A stretch of 64,000 bases of DNA from positions 62,001-126,000 of the forward strand of contig NW_002476209.1 of assembly GCF_000189635.1 (NCBI RefSeq). The letters run 5' to 3'. Every line of letters starts with the position of its first letter. The first letter of the stretch is position 1. Made by a program: the position numbers and the translations under genes. Of this stretch, positions 37,452 to 50,706 are shown piece by piece. Under the pieces are notes generated by a model. It had not been told where the DNA came from. It was given only the letters and a program-made list of their open reading frames with translations, and did no database searches. This DNA comes from Tetrahymena thermophila SB210. Lineage: Eukaryota > Ciliophora > Oligohymenophorea > Hymenostomatida > Tetrahymenidae.

Positions 37452-39089
37452 ATGTCATACTATACTCCTAGTCAAAAATTAGCATATAGCCCTTAACTTG
37501 TATATTCAGATTAAGTTTACTCAAGCTAATATAATCATCCTTCCACTCATGTTCCTGTAAATAAACAATCTATTTCTTTTTTAATTCTTTAAATAGCAAA
37601 TAAATGATAAATCAATATTCTAATTTTGAAAATAGCCTAGGTATTTAGGAGATTATTAAATTACTCCTAGCAAAGTAGTATTGTATCAAAATCCAGTAAG
37701 TCTAAGATAAGAGTCTCCTGTTTTTGAATAAACTGCCCCATATACATAATAATTATCATACAGTTAAATTATACCATAAACAGTTTAAACTGGTTACTAG
37801 CCTGTATATTAAGCAGATTATGATAGAAAATTAGAAGCCAGGGACTCTTCTCCTTTATCAACACAGAATAGCTAAGTTATATATTAAGCATAGAAGCCAT
37901 CTGAAAGTTATTATGTTGGTACATAATCTAAATTTTACACTCCAATTCACAAAGATTAGCATGAAAGACTGTCTGAAGAAGAGTATATTTATCAATCTGA
38001 AAAGTAAAGGGAGATAGATTATCTAAATTGGAAGGCATCTTCAATGAGAAGTAGATCACCTTAGCATTCAACAACACTAGTTTCACCTCCTCGTCCATTA
38101 GTTCCCTTAGCAAGTAGTTATGTGCTTTAACCAGGCCAATACAGTGATATCAAGCATAATATTACAAATTATGAAAATAATTTAGTAGCAAATCTTAATA
38201 CAGAAGAGAAATTTAGGTAGATGAAAGAAGAAATGAATAAATGTTCTTATACTTACTCTCAGATGATTAACACTATATTATATAATTTTAAAGAGATTTT
38301 GTAATCCTTAAAAGAAATTGAAAAATGTAAAAATGATTTAATAAACAAAGAGGATTTTAGTATATAAGTATTTTATAATATTCTTAATAACGATAAAAAT
38401 AATCCACTTTCTGCTGAGTAGCTTAAACTAAGTCTTACTGATCTAAACTTCTCTTCTATTGATGTTTATGATATTGAACTACTTTTTGCTAAGTATTCTA
38501 ATGAAAGGTCATCTGAATATTTGACGTAAAATATTTAATTATAATAAAACCAATTTGGTTCTGATAAAATTTTTTTCACTTTATTATTATTAGGTTAAAT
38601 GATTTTAAAAAGTTATTCATTCCATACTATGTGAACTCAAGAAGAAAATACGAATTTGAATCAAGACAAGAATAATAGGTTTCTCATTTTTTAAATTATT
38701 GATGGATTTATTATATGAATATTTTTAAAAATAAAATAAAGGAGGTGTCAATAGAGACTTAGAGAATAGCCGCTAGAGTAATAAAAATGCATCTTAGTCT
38801 AGAAAATAGCTAAGAATATTATAGATAGTTAATGTCTAAAAGACTTATTGATCTAGCTTACTGCTTTGATTATATAGATAGGGATAGAAAAGGAGTTTTA
38901 AACTATTCTCAGATTCAAACATTTTTGCAAGGAAATGATATTTATTTTAATTAAGAGGATGTTAATCTACTCATACAAAGATTTAATAACGCTTATCCTA
39001 TAGGGCCTTAATTGGACCATATAATTAAATTAAATGAATTTATTTATGAGCTTTCCCCAAAATCGCGTATACCCTATTTAAAAGAGTGA
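37452..39089 (+). CDS. EF-hand protein with P/S/Y-rich N-terminus (475 aa)
   Basis: Exons 37452-37556, 37636-38525, 38594-38678 and 38742-39089. Residues about 1-190 are disordered and rich in Y, Q, S and P (SPPRPLVPLAS near 200). The rest is helical. A clear EF-hand-type segment lies in the last exon: FDYIDRDRKGVLNYSQIQTF, whose loop has D at positions 1 and 3, G at 6 and a hydrophobic at 8, but Q instead of E at position 12. So calcium affinity may be weak. An earlier, more degenerate EF-like segment (LLFAKYSNERSSEYLTLNDF) is restored by the third intron; without that splice the frame runs off. It resembles EF-hand proteins of the cortex or cilium, but no partner is evident. Confidence 0.78.
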
Positions 39090-39899
39090 TTTATTTATAC
39101 TTAATTTAACTTTGTAATTGTAATTACTGATATATAAAATATAAAAAATAAAATTTTTACATTTAATCATTATTTATTCTAAATTTTAATTGTATATTTA
39201 TTTTGGGTTATTTTAATTAAAAAATAGAAATTAATTTGATAATTTTCAAATTTTATGTAATCCAAACAAAAAATAAGTTTGGTAGAGATAAAAGTAAAAT
39301 TAAATTATTATTTATTTAAAATATTAATTTGAAGATAAATCTAGATTAAAAAAGTTACAAAAATAAAAATATTTTATAAGAAAACTCTTAAAATTTATTT
39401 GAAATCTTTTGAGAATTCTACCAGATTTAGATTGTGAGAAATATTAAGCCTTGTAATTTTTTTATTAAAATGATATATTTATTTTAGTAAAAATAATAGT
39501 TTATAATAAGAAAAAAATCAATTTTAAAAAAATTTAATTATAATTATTTGAAGTTTTTTTGTTAAGTTTAATAATTTAATAAAATAAAAAAGTGTGAAAG
39601 GATTTTAACATAAATGAAATAATTAAATGCAAGGTTTTTATGAAAATAATTCTTTCATAAGATTTTGTGTTTTTAAAATTAATTAATTTTATCTAAAATA
39701 AACTCTATATTTAACTAAAATAGTTATATTACTTTACTCTCATTAATATATATTTAACCTATGTAACATATAATTGCTTGTTTAAAAATTTACATAATAG
39801 TATTTTTCATTAATAAATAAATTTATATAATTTATAATTCATTTGTTAAAATTTTCAAAATTTTTTTATGCTTGTTGTAAGTAAAAGCAGTTAAATAAA
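39090..39899. terminator. Convergent 3' region
   Basis: 810 A+T-rich bases between convergent stops; both transcripts end here. No specific signal recognised. Confidence 0.35.
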
Positions 39900-42557
39900 T
39901 CAGTTGGGTGAAATAGTTTTATACATGAAGTTATTAGTAGTAGTTCTAAATACATTTTTTTAAGTAGCTTTATTTTCTTTATAGGCTGTTGTATCAATAT
40001 TAAATCGATTTTAACCATTTGAATGCTAAAAATTGTTTTAAACAGTTTCTTTATTAAGGTAATTAAATTGTTCTTGTTATTCCATAGATGGTGATCTCTT
40101 GTAATTGGTCAAAAGAAAAGATTAAATAGGGTTTGTATTATCAAAAGTACCTCCAAGTTAGACGATTTAACTGTTCGTTTAATTTATTGTTTGGTTTTTA
40201 GTCAATTAGTTTGCCCTCCTAAACTGTTAAGTGGTGTTTGTTAATTAATTAAAAGCTTTTATAGGTGTTGACCGTTTATCTTAGAATTAATTTTTTTGTC
40301 TGCTAGAATTTATTCTATTCCCTTCAGCTGCTGTGCTTTGTCTTTGCTATTTTATCTTTTTGTCTTATTACGGAGTCCTAAATACAGGATTGATAGAATC
40401 ATAATTGCTACTTCTTCTACTGCTTGCTCCGATAAACATAGATGTATTTAATCTTTCCTTTGATCTATTTGTGTTTAGCTGTTATTAATTTTATCTAGAG
40501 GATGATATGACTTTATTAATAAATTAATTTTATTGCTCATTCGTGCTATGCTTTTAATATTTCAAAATAGGCAATTTATCTTGTTAGTAGTAGTAAAATA
40601 TATTGTCTATTTTCTAGTTTTGATTAGCCACGTCAGTCTCAACAGATTTATTCTTTCGAGGCTTATAATTAAATTTTGTTAAAGTTTATCTAAATATCCC
40701 ATTATATGATGACTAGTTGTTTCTTTAAAACTCCGCTTGAGTTAATTAATCAATTCCTTAATCTGTATTCACCTTATTGTTATTAATTGAAGTATTCATA
40801 TTAGATTAGTGATCTTAATATTTAAAGTAAGATTAGACAGTAAAAAGTTTCTCTTCTTTTTAATAGCATTTAAAGTTTATATCACCTTTTTCATTTTAAG
40901 AACTCAAATTATCTAAAATAGTGCTATTAAATTGTATAGTTTGGTTTTCTTTATCTCTATTCTCTATAAACTCATTATCTATAGTAGAGTCATCTTTTTG
41001 ACAGTTAGCATTTGAATTACTATTACTTTTACAATTAGATGGGCTAGAAGATTTTACAAGACTGTTTTCATTTTACTTTTTGTAATCTTAAGCTAGCCTT
41101 TAAGATAATCGAGGTTAATCTAAATTTCTTTTTAATGAATTAAATTCATTGCTTTCATTAAAATTGTTAATAATTTATTTATCTAATTTTATTTCTTATT
41201 TTATAAATTTATTTTCATTACTGTTCTTAATTTAATTTCTATATATTTATAAATTCTTTTTATGTTATCTAAATGAGTTTGTAAGATCATTACCTTCTTA
41301 GCATTGTGTTTCAAGGTCTTCCGTTGTATCTTTGATATTTTTTTCAATCTTAGATGAATTTTGAGCTTAATTAATAATTATGGAAATAGAATTTTAGCTA
41401 TTCCTTTATTAGTTTGAAAGGTTCTTTTTATTTTTCAAATCTTAGGCTAATTACAAATTTGTATTTTACTTATGAAATGGTACAAATTTATCTGGTTATA
41501 CTATAAGAATATTATTTGTAAGTAATACTTATTTATTACTTTCATTAACTTTATTTGGAATAAAAGTGTTCTAGTTATTTGTAGAACCATTAATTTAAGA
41601 TAGTATACTAGTATCATTTTTAATAATTTAATGGTCTTTTTATATTTAACAGTTCTCACACCCTAACTCTGTTAGATTATAAGTGGAGAACTTTTTATCA
41701 TTATCTAACTGCTGTGAGATTTGTATTTAATTCTATCCATAAATATATTATTAATTCTTAAATTATTTTTAATATTCATCTCCATGTTAGTAATAAATAG
41801 ATTCATTCATAATATTATTTAAAAAAGTATATTAACTTTTATCATCATAATTAGTTTTGAGAATGCTTAGATTGGTGTTATTAATACTTCCTTAAGTAAT
41901 ATTGCTATCTATTTTGTTATTTCTATATATTTTTTCTCTTCCTTTAACAGAAGAAGCTTCTGAGCACTAACGAATAGAACTAACATTTTATCGTTTACCA
42001 ATTTGGTTTACGTTGCTATTATTATTATTATAAAAATTTGATGTAGAATCTAATGACTAGTTTCGTTAGCTTTTGTCTTAAAAAACATTCTTTTTCATAA
42101 AAATTTAACTATTATCAATTTCTTAATAAGGCTAATTTTATTAAGTATAACTAATGCCTGTTTCAATAATCTCTTTATTACTATTAATTTCTGAGATACC
42201 GCTTTGAATAATCTAATGTCTATAAGGTTTAGCATTTATATTATTTTAATTAACTACAAATATCCTTCCTAATCTTTAATCTTATTCTAAATTTTCTTTT
42301 CTAAAAGAATTGATTTGGTTTTTTTTATGTCTGTAGCTTTCTTCATCAGTCAAGCAAATGTTTGTTGTTGTATTTAATTTATTAGCTTTTGGACTATTTT
42401 TAGTTGTTGTTTAATATTATTGAGAACATTTATTTGTTTTTATCTGTTATTAGAATAAATCACTAAAGCATTTAATAGCATTAGTTTAAGAGCTATCATA
42501 TGAAGGAGTATCATCCCATCCATCAAACGCTTATGGGTTAATTTATCCTTCTTCCAT
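39900..42557 (-). CDS. N/Q/S-rich disordered protein (885 aa)
   Basis: A single open frame of 886 codons on the minus strand, starting MEEGQINPQAFDGWDD and ending in TISPN before TGA. The composition is dominated by N, Q, S and K throughout, with short basic patches in the last third (SSRRSSNYDS, SPSMEQQEQF) that could be phosphorylation or nucleic-acid-binding sites. There are two isolated cysteine pairs (GCENCQ and CQKDD), no signal peptide, membrane helix or long coiled coil. I recognise no domain. The unbroken frame and codon composition strongly suggest a real gene even though no family is evident. It diverges from the FANCM-like gene. Confidence 0.7.
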
Positions 42558-43982
42558 AGTAATTCTATATTTAAATTATAATAAAAGTTTGGCTGAAGTT
42601 TTTCAAAATCTTAACTTTTCTTACTCAATTTGTTTATTATTAATCAAATACTGATCAATTTAATATAAATCACTGATATTATTTATTAGAAAATTTATTT
42701 GCTTATTTTATACCAAATAATCAAAATAGCATTTAAATAAAATAAAAATATTTACCTAAAAATTATTGATAATACAATTTCAATTTCACATTATTTAGAT
42801 TTTAAACCAAAAATATTTATTTTAAATCTTTTCAATTTTTTCTTATTATTAGCTAATTAATCTCTTAATAAATTAATATTAAAAGAGTTTTTTTGAATTC
42901 TAATTTAAATAAGCAATTATTTTTTTTTGGTAAATATTATTTCATAATATTAAATTTATTACTTAAAGCTCTCTCTAAATATTATTTTTATTATCAATAT
43001 ATCATTTTAAATTTTTCAAAATTTAAACAATTTCTTTTAAAATTAATTTTAAGTTTGTTATATTAAAAATAATTATACAGAATCATAACTTTTATAAATT
43101 AAAGTTATTATTAAAAAGTAATGGAGAAATAGTTATTCTAAATGGTTTCTTTTTGCTTGAATAGATCATTTTAAATAATTTCCAATATATTTACCAAAAT
43201 TTTAAATAAGTAAAAAATATCAATCGAAACTCTTATTATTAAATATTATTAATATTAATACCAATTAAATTTCTTAGTATATAAAGTAATGTACTGCAGG
43301 ATCTCTCTTTTAAGATCCATATTGAGTAATTTAAGTTTTAGACAAACGATTCTTAGAAGGGTCTTAAATAACAAAGTGATCTTAAATATTAAAGGAGTAT
43401 TAAATAATAGTTTTTATAGTACTTAAAGGAATTTTAAATGGCTTCTTTAAAAAAGATTATTTTTATTTTATAAAAACTTAAGCAGTTTCTTTAAGATTTA
43501 CTAAATGTTTATTATACTTAAAAAATATCAATAATATTCTAACTATAATATGTTAATATTACTAGAATTTGGTAAGAAACAAAGCAATTAAATAATATGA
43601 TTTTTTTTATTTTATATGATTAAATGTATTAAAATAATTATTATAATCTGCTAAAAATGTTTATTTAATTATATTTATTTTAAAAAATTAGATTTAAATA
43701 ATTTCCTCTTTGCTGTTATTATGATAATTAAATAGTCTAAATACATTTACTTTAATATGATAAAACTGAAAAATAGAAAACAAATCTATAATATTTTAAT
43801 TAATACTTTTGATAAATTTCTACTTCAAACTTATTATCAAAATTTAAGTAAAGAAATAATTTTTAATTTAAATAAATGAAAATATTTCAGATACCAAAAT
43901 AAATTTAATTTACTGCTTTTATTTAAAACTAAAAGTTTAAAATTTAAATTTTATAATTTATTTTTTAAATAATATGTTAGTG

Positions 43983-44017
<35 letters not shown>

Positions 44018-44330
44018 CATTATTAGAATAATAACAATAAGCAATTAAATAAATTTTTCAATATTTTAAATTAGCGGGATATATCACATTTTTTGTCAGA
44101 ATTTGAAATAAATAGAAATAGTCGTATTTCTGATTATAAGATACTAAATTGCGTGCCAAATTAAAAAATTAAAAATTGCTTTGATTATAGAGACAGAGTA
44201 TTGACTCATCAATCATTTTACCTTGTTTTTATATATAAATATATAAGATAATATATCCGAATATAAATATTACATTTGTAAAGCAAGTTACTTTTGTAAT
44301 AAATAGCAATATAAATTACTATTTTGGATA
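42558..44330. promoter_or_regulatory. Long divergent spacer with TTTA microsatellite
   Basis: 1773 bases between two divergent genes and so containing both promoters. It holds a TTTA tandem array at 43983-44017 (listed separately) and a small perfect stem, GGATCT/AGATCC, at 43309-43328. I found no convincing coding frame or RNA gene. Confidence 0.4.
43983..44017. repeat. (TTTA)n microsatellite
   Basis: About eight and a half perfect tandem copies of TTTA in the FANCM-side spacer. A simple-sequence repeat likely to vary in length. Confidence 0.9.
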
Positions 44331-47300
44331 ATGAACGATGATGAAAACAGTAAATCTTCTAATGCGTTTGAAGCAATAATGAACACTAATTAGAAGAAGA
44401 TTATAAAAGAAAAAAAAACTATTTTAAAACCCAAAGATAAGAAAAAAACTAAGCAAATTCAAATGAATGATTTTATAAAAGCCAATAAATTTTATTCTGA
44501 GGAGTTCTCTAACATGTCTCTTCCCTCTTAATGTGATAAAGTTGGTAATTAAGACAGTAACAGGTTTAGTATAATGGATGAAGAAGAGGAGGAGGCTAAA
44601 TAAGAGAGCAATATTGATGTTATTGATTTCTAAGGCTATTCAAATACAAAATTAAATCCTTCTCCTAATTCAGGCCTTGAACCAAATCTTGAAGTCAATC
44701 AAAATACTATTCAATATTGGGTATAGTCTTATATATTAAAATATTATCTTCTTTTAATATTGTTAAAATTTTCTTGTTATATCATCTGAATTATGCAACA
44801 TCATCATATTTTCATTTGAATAAATGAGAAGATAAACTATTTCTTAGAATAATTTTTAAATTTATTTGATTTTATCTCTTGTCTTAACTTTATTTAAATT
44901 CTACTTGTTTAATAAATAATAGTATTATACACTGGGTAAAAGCTTTCGTGAGTACTAATATAGTATTGTTAAGACATGCTTGAGCAATAATACCCTTGTA
45001 GCTTTACCAACAGGTTTGGGAAAAACATTTATTGCTGCAACTGTTATTTTAAATTATTATCTTTGGTTTCCAAAAGGGAAGATTTTTTTTCTTGCTCCTA
45101 CCAGACCACTTGTAAATTAATAAATGGAATGCCTCAGCCAATTTGAATTGATCAATAAAAATGATATTTTTGAAATGACAGGAAATTACCCAATACCTAA
45201 AAGAAGAGATGTATATTTAAGAAAAAGAATTTTCTTTTGCACTCCATAAACCTTAGAAAATGATTTAATTGAATAAAGATATGATGGATATAATTTAAGT
45301 CTAGTTATATTTGGTAAATATACAATTATTAAAGCAATAATTCTTACTTTAATCAGTATTATAATTTAAAATATTTTAATTTAGATGAAGCCCATAGAGG
45401 AACGGGAAAGTATGCATATGTCAATATCGTTACACACTTCGAATCATTAGGCTACGGGTATAGAATTTTAGCATTGAGCGCCACTCCAGGAAATGAATTT
45501 GAATAAATATAAGTAAAATTTAATATTTATTTTTAAGAAATATATTTTAAAGTTAATTTTAGAAATATTTAGAAATTATTTTGCTTAAAAAACTTGTGAA
45601 AAATAATTTATTTAGATGTCAAATTAGATTAAAAATAATTTACCTTGTTTATATTTTTGTTATTTTTAAAATAGGATGTTTTAAAAAACTTACGTATTTC
45701 TAAGCTAGAAATTAAAGATGAAGAAGATCCTGATATTAAGTAGTATATCCATTCAAAATAAATTATACCAGTAAAAATCTAGGGTAATGACTTAATGACC
45801 AAAATTATGAGTTACCTTGATAATCTGCTGTATTCCAGATTCAATTACTTCAAAAATCTTTAGATGGTACCCATATAGCTTTACAAAATAGTTAAAAAAC
45901 CCTCTGATATACAGCGTGGTACTTCTTTCCATATTATGGAGTTTATTAAATAAAATTAGAATGATATAATTGAAAAACATCATTAAGTAGGATTGAATGA
46001 TGCTTACGACTAATTACAGGTATTTATTGAATATTTTATTTTAAATGTCTTTTAGAATTTTTAATATTAGATAAAAGATTTTATTTAATTTTTTGATATG
46101 AATTACAAGCTAGATAATATTAAACAAATTATTATTAGTTAAATAAACTAATAAAAATGTATTTAATAAGTAAATATTTTAAATTAATTACTTTTTAAAA
46201 AAAAGTCTTTCTCACAATTAATTCATGGAAAAAAGCTTATTTAAGAATAAGGAATAAACTGCTTTAAGGATTGGTTATACTAATTTGAAAAAGATGTAAA
46301 TAATAAGAAAGGGAAACCTTTGAGAAGCAAGCTTTAAATATTTAAATTGTAGGACTTCATTGATTTAAAAAAAGTAATGAAAATGGATTAATATGTTCCA
46401 AAATAAAAAAAACCAAAGAAAAATAAATCTGCAACTAATTCAAAATAATTAAATTACTAAGATGATGATGATGGTTATGAAGATGAAAATGCTCCATTAA
46501 AACAAAACAATAAAAGTTCAAAAGGCTCTGAAGAAAATTTTGATGAAGTCGAACTCAGTGAAGATTTAGAATCACATCCTAAGAGTGAAAAGCTTGTGGA
46601 ACTCTTAACAAACTACTTCTTAGAAGAGGAGTCAATAGTAAATAGATCTAAAACAATTATTTTTACTTAAAGTAGAAACTCAGCATCTGAATTAAAAAAA
46701 CTATTAAACAATATTGATGTTGTTAATCCTGCTGGAGATAAGCTTATAAGAAGTGAAATATTTATTGGATAAGCAAATTTAGACGGACAAGGAATGAATC
46801 AAAAAGCTTAGATAGAAACTATAAAATTATTTAAATAAAATGTTTACAATACTCTGATTGCTACTTGCATAGGTGAAGAAGGTCTTGATATTGGTGAAGT
46901 AGATCTAATTGTCTGCTATGATTCAGGATTTTCTCCTATAAGGTATATTTATTTAGAATTTTCTTCTATAAGGAAATGTATTTGAATTCTATTATTAAAA
47001 AAGAATGATATAGAGAATGGGTAGAACAGGCAGAAAAAGAGCTGGAAAAGTCTATGTCCTGTTAATGGAAGGAAGGGAGTACGCAAACTACAACTAAAGC
47101 TAAAAAAAACACAAAGAACTTATGATGCTATTAAAAAATAATAGCTGCAGCTAAAGTGTTACTGATTTTCAATAAAAGGGTCGGACTGGTAGATAGCCAA
47201 AAGCGACAAAAAGAACTTTTGAATTTTATGGATTCAACCCAAGGATGATACCATAAGACGTAAATCCTATTTGCAGAATAATAAAAGGTTAGAATAATGA

Positions 47301-50300
47301 CTTTACTCCTGCTATTAGCTCTTAATCAGAAAGTGAATAAGAGGATTTTTTTGAGTTTTAGGGAAGTAAACAAAATAAAGAAAAATAATCAAATTAAATT
47401 TAAAAGAAAAAATCAATTATTTAATTGGAAGTAGAAGAGGAGGAGGAAGAGGAATAATTATTTAAAGTTGAAATAAAAAAAGATTTAGAAGATTAATATT
47501 GCTACGAAATAGACGAAGAAGATTTTGAGCCGCCATAATATCTAATGAAACCTTCATTTGAAAAGCCTAAACAAAGTTTAGAAAAAACTTAAAAATAATA
47601 GGAAATTTAGGATAGATTATTGCAATTAGCTAATAATATAAATGGGAAAAGATAATAACCTCCTCCAATAAAATAACCTTAGATACCTTAATAAAAGATC
47701 ATGAGCACTCCTGAAACTATGACTCCATTCAGCAATTTCAGTAGCAACGAAAAGTTTATGAGAAACAGCTCAAATGGAAATAAAAAATAAACTTCTGTAT
47801 TTGATACAAATATTAAAAGATCTTCTACTACAAATTAGTTACGAAAATCTGATCCTAAATAAATTACTAAAATACCTTTAAAGAGTAATTCTAAAAAAAA
47901 TAGATTAATTATAAGTGATTCTGAAAACATGGAAAACGATGAATTAAATAGTGATTTGTGTTCGAACTTTAAATAATAATGCTCACGTCAGCTAGATTTT
48001 AACTCAAACAATCCAATTTCTAACTTAGAAAGAATTAATTTACATAATTCTTATGATAAATAGAATGATGATGAAATAGTCTTTGTTAAAAAGTTGAATC
48101 CTCTTCATGTATTTGGAAATATAGAATAAGAAAAAAAGAGTGTGATGAAAAAAAGATCAAATTCAAAAAGTTCTTCAGATTTTAATTTAAATGATTATTC
48201 TCTACTCTACTAAAATGAAGAATAAAGCAACTAATCTGAGTTAGACAGCTTACTAAAGCAAATAGAATAAAACTCTCCATAAAAAACTTAAAATCACAAT
48301 TAAAATCAAATATAGAAATTTAACTTCAATTAGTTTGAATAAGATGATGATGACGACGACGATGATGATGATGATGATGATGATGAAGATGATAAGCAAA
48401 TCTTAGAATTTCTTAAAAATTCAAAGAGCTAGGCTTCAAATGTAAATAACCAAATTTAAGATCAAAGACAAGAAAAAAATTTAATATAAAATATGCCATA
48501 AAAATCATTTGCTGAAGATAAATTATTTCCCTCTAATATAAAATAATAATAAAATAAATTTGAATAAAAATAATAGGAATAAGTTTAAAAATAGCAAATT
48601 TACAATTAAACATATAATATATAATTAAATTAATAACAAAATAACCTTAATATCAACAACAAAAATAGTAATAATATCAATTATAGCAACAGTATAATAA
48701 ACTAATAAAAAGAAAATATTTCTCAATAAATTCCACTAAATACTTGCAAAGAAAGTTAATAATAGTTCCTTAATGTTAACAATGTCTTTTAACAAAAAGG
48801 ATTAACTTTACAAAATCAATAGAAAGTTGCTGAAAGTTAAAAAAAAAATTTTTTAAATAATGATTTATCAAATGCTGTAAATTTTTCAAAAATGATAGAT
48901 GAAAATGATAGTGATGATGATGACGATGATGATGAAGATATTGATTTCTTAAAAAAAATAGCTAGCACTAAAAGCAGTGTATAATAATCTGTTTAGAATA
49001 ATTAGTTTACGAATCCATCGAATTCAAATAAGAGTATTGAAAAAATGGAAATAGAATAAATCTAAAACTCGAAGCCTGTCTCTTTATAAACAAATAAAGC
49101 TGAATAGAAAAATGAATTATAAAATAATTAAATATTAAATTCAAAATAATCTTAGATTAGCAATATTTTAACAAATGTTTATGATCATGATAGTGATAGT
49201 GATAGCGATAGTGATGAAGATAATGTTGAAGACTTAAAAATAATCAGCCTAAACATTTTTAACAAAAACAGTTCTAATTTAAATATTCAAACAAATAATA
49301 ATTAAATATCAAAGAAAGTTGAGTTAGATTCCATTTCGTATAGTTCACTAAACTTACTGAATACATAAAATAACTCAAAAGCTCCAAATAACTAGGCAAC
49401 TCTAAATAATTGTTAAGTCTAAAATAGCTTAATCGAAAAAATACCAGAAGCAAATAATTTTAAGAATAACTTCTTTAACAACTAAAAAGATATTAATGTA
49501 AATAATAATTAAATTAAATTAAATAATGACTAAAATAATTAAAAATAAATCTAACTTGCTTAAATTAATGCAAATAGACTATAAAATGCTGCAGCATCTA
49601 CCAGCAATAATGAGAAATTCATTCAACCTTAAATTAACAACAATCCTTAAATGAATTAAATAAACAAACAAAATAATATAAATGCTAATAACTTAGAATA
49701 AAATAAGAATACTACGAGCAATATAAATAACAACTAAGTCAATATTTTAAAAAATTTTAGTGGTATTAAAAATGTAATACAAGACAAGACTAAATAAGTT
49801 ATATAAATCAATAATTAAAATATTATTATTTCTAATGTTTAGAATTAAAATAAGTAAAACAATAATATTAGTTAAGTACAAAGCAACTTGAACTAACAAA
49901 GCAAGAATTAATTTAATAACATTCCATTTAATCAAAAAAATTAATAGGAGCAGTTATAAAATAAATAATAAATATTTGGAAACTAAAATTAAATTAATAA
50001 TGTCACAAAAAATGAATTAAAAAGAAGTGATAGTGATTCATAGATAAAATAATTGCAAGAAAACTAAAAAGAGTTGCAATCCTAAAGAAAAACAGCTTGT
50101 GATTTACATCTAGAATAGATTAAGAAGAAAATGCAAGAAGATTTTGACATTGAAGAGTACAATTAAAGAAATAAAAATAAAGTTGCTGAATAACTTAAAC
50201 CTAAACTTGATCCAAAAAAAGCTAGAAAAGCTAAAAAAGAAAATCAAAATAAGTAAGATTCAAATATAAATTTAAATGTGGAATAAAAAAGCTAAGATTT

Positions 50301-50706
50301 TAAATCAGTTTAGTAAATAGCTGAAGAGATGAGATAAAAAAATATTTAAGAATAAAATAGCTAAATAAGTAAACTTAATGATGAGAATAAGAATGGTATC
50401 TAAATAATAAATTCTTAAAGTGTTGTTAATCCTATAAATAAAAAATAAAATGAAAATATTTAACCAATTCAAGATAATCTAAAATAAGATCATTTAATGC
50501 CATTCAAAGATTTATTATCTTGCATCTATGATAGTGATGAAGATGACAATGATGCAGCAAAATAAGATGATAAAATGTAAGATTTATAAACTGAATAACA
50601 TAATTCAGATTAATAAAAGAAAAAAAGAGAAAATCCTTTCCTAGATAATCCTAACTCTACATATAACTCGGTTAAAGTAGAGAAAAAATAATTCCCAAAA
50701 TAGTGA
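44331..50706 (+). CDS. FANCM: FANCM/Mph1/Hef-type DNA helicase with long tail (1897 aa)
   Basis: Six exons: 44331-44720, 44923-45313, 45385-45512, 45675-46019, 46206-46942 and 47004-50706. Superfamily-2 helicase motifs appear in order: [13 protein letters not shown] (Walker A, about residue 162), [14 protein letters not shown] (about 261), SATPG (about 292), IIFTQSR (about 568), [11 protein letters not shown], and [10 protein letters not shown] (about 670). The splice at 45313/45385 falls inside the DEAH box. This wording is diagnostic of the FANCM family, which remodels replication forks and joint molecules and restrains meiotic crossovers in the nucleus. The tail of about 1200 residues is Q/N-rich with repeated aspartate runs, for example at about 48339-48390 and 48910-48940. 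I cannot find the ERCC4-type nuclease or HhH domain that ends animal FANCM, so like yeast Mph1 it appears to be a translocase only. An acidic insert sits between the two helicase lobes. Confidence 0.93.

Noticed and set aside
43300..43460. Possible small structured RNA around GGATCT/AGATCC stem
   Set aside because: Only a six-base stem; no recognisable RNA family and no boundary signals.
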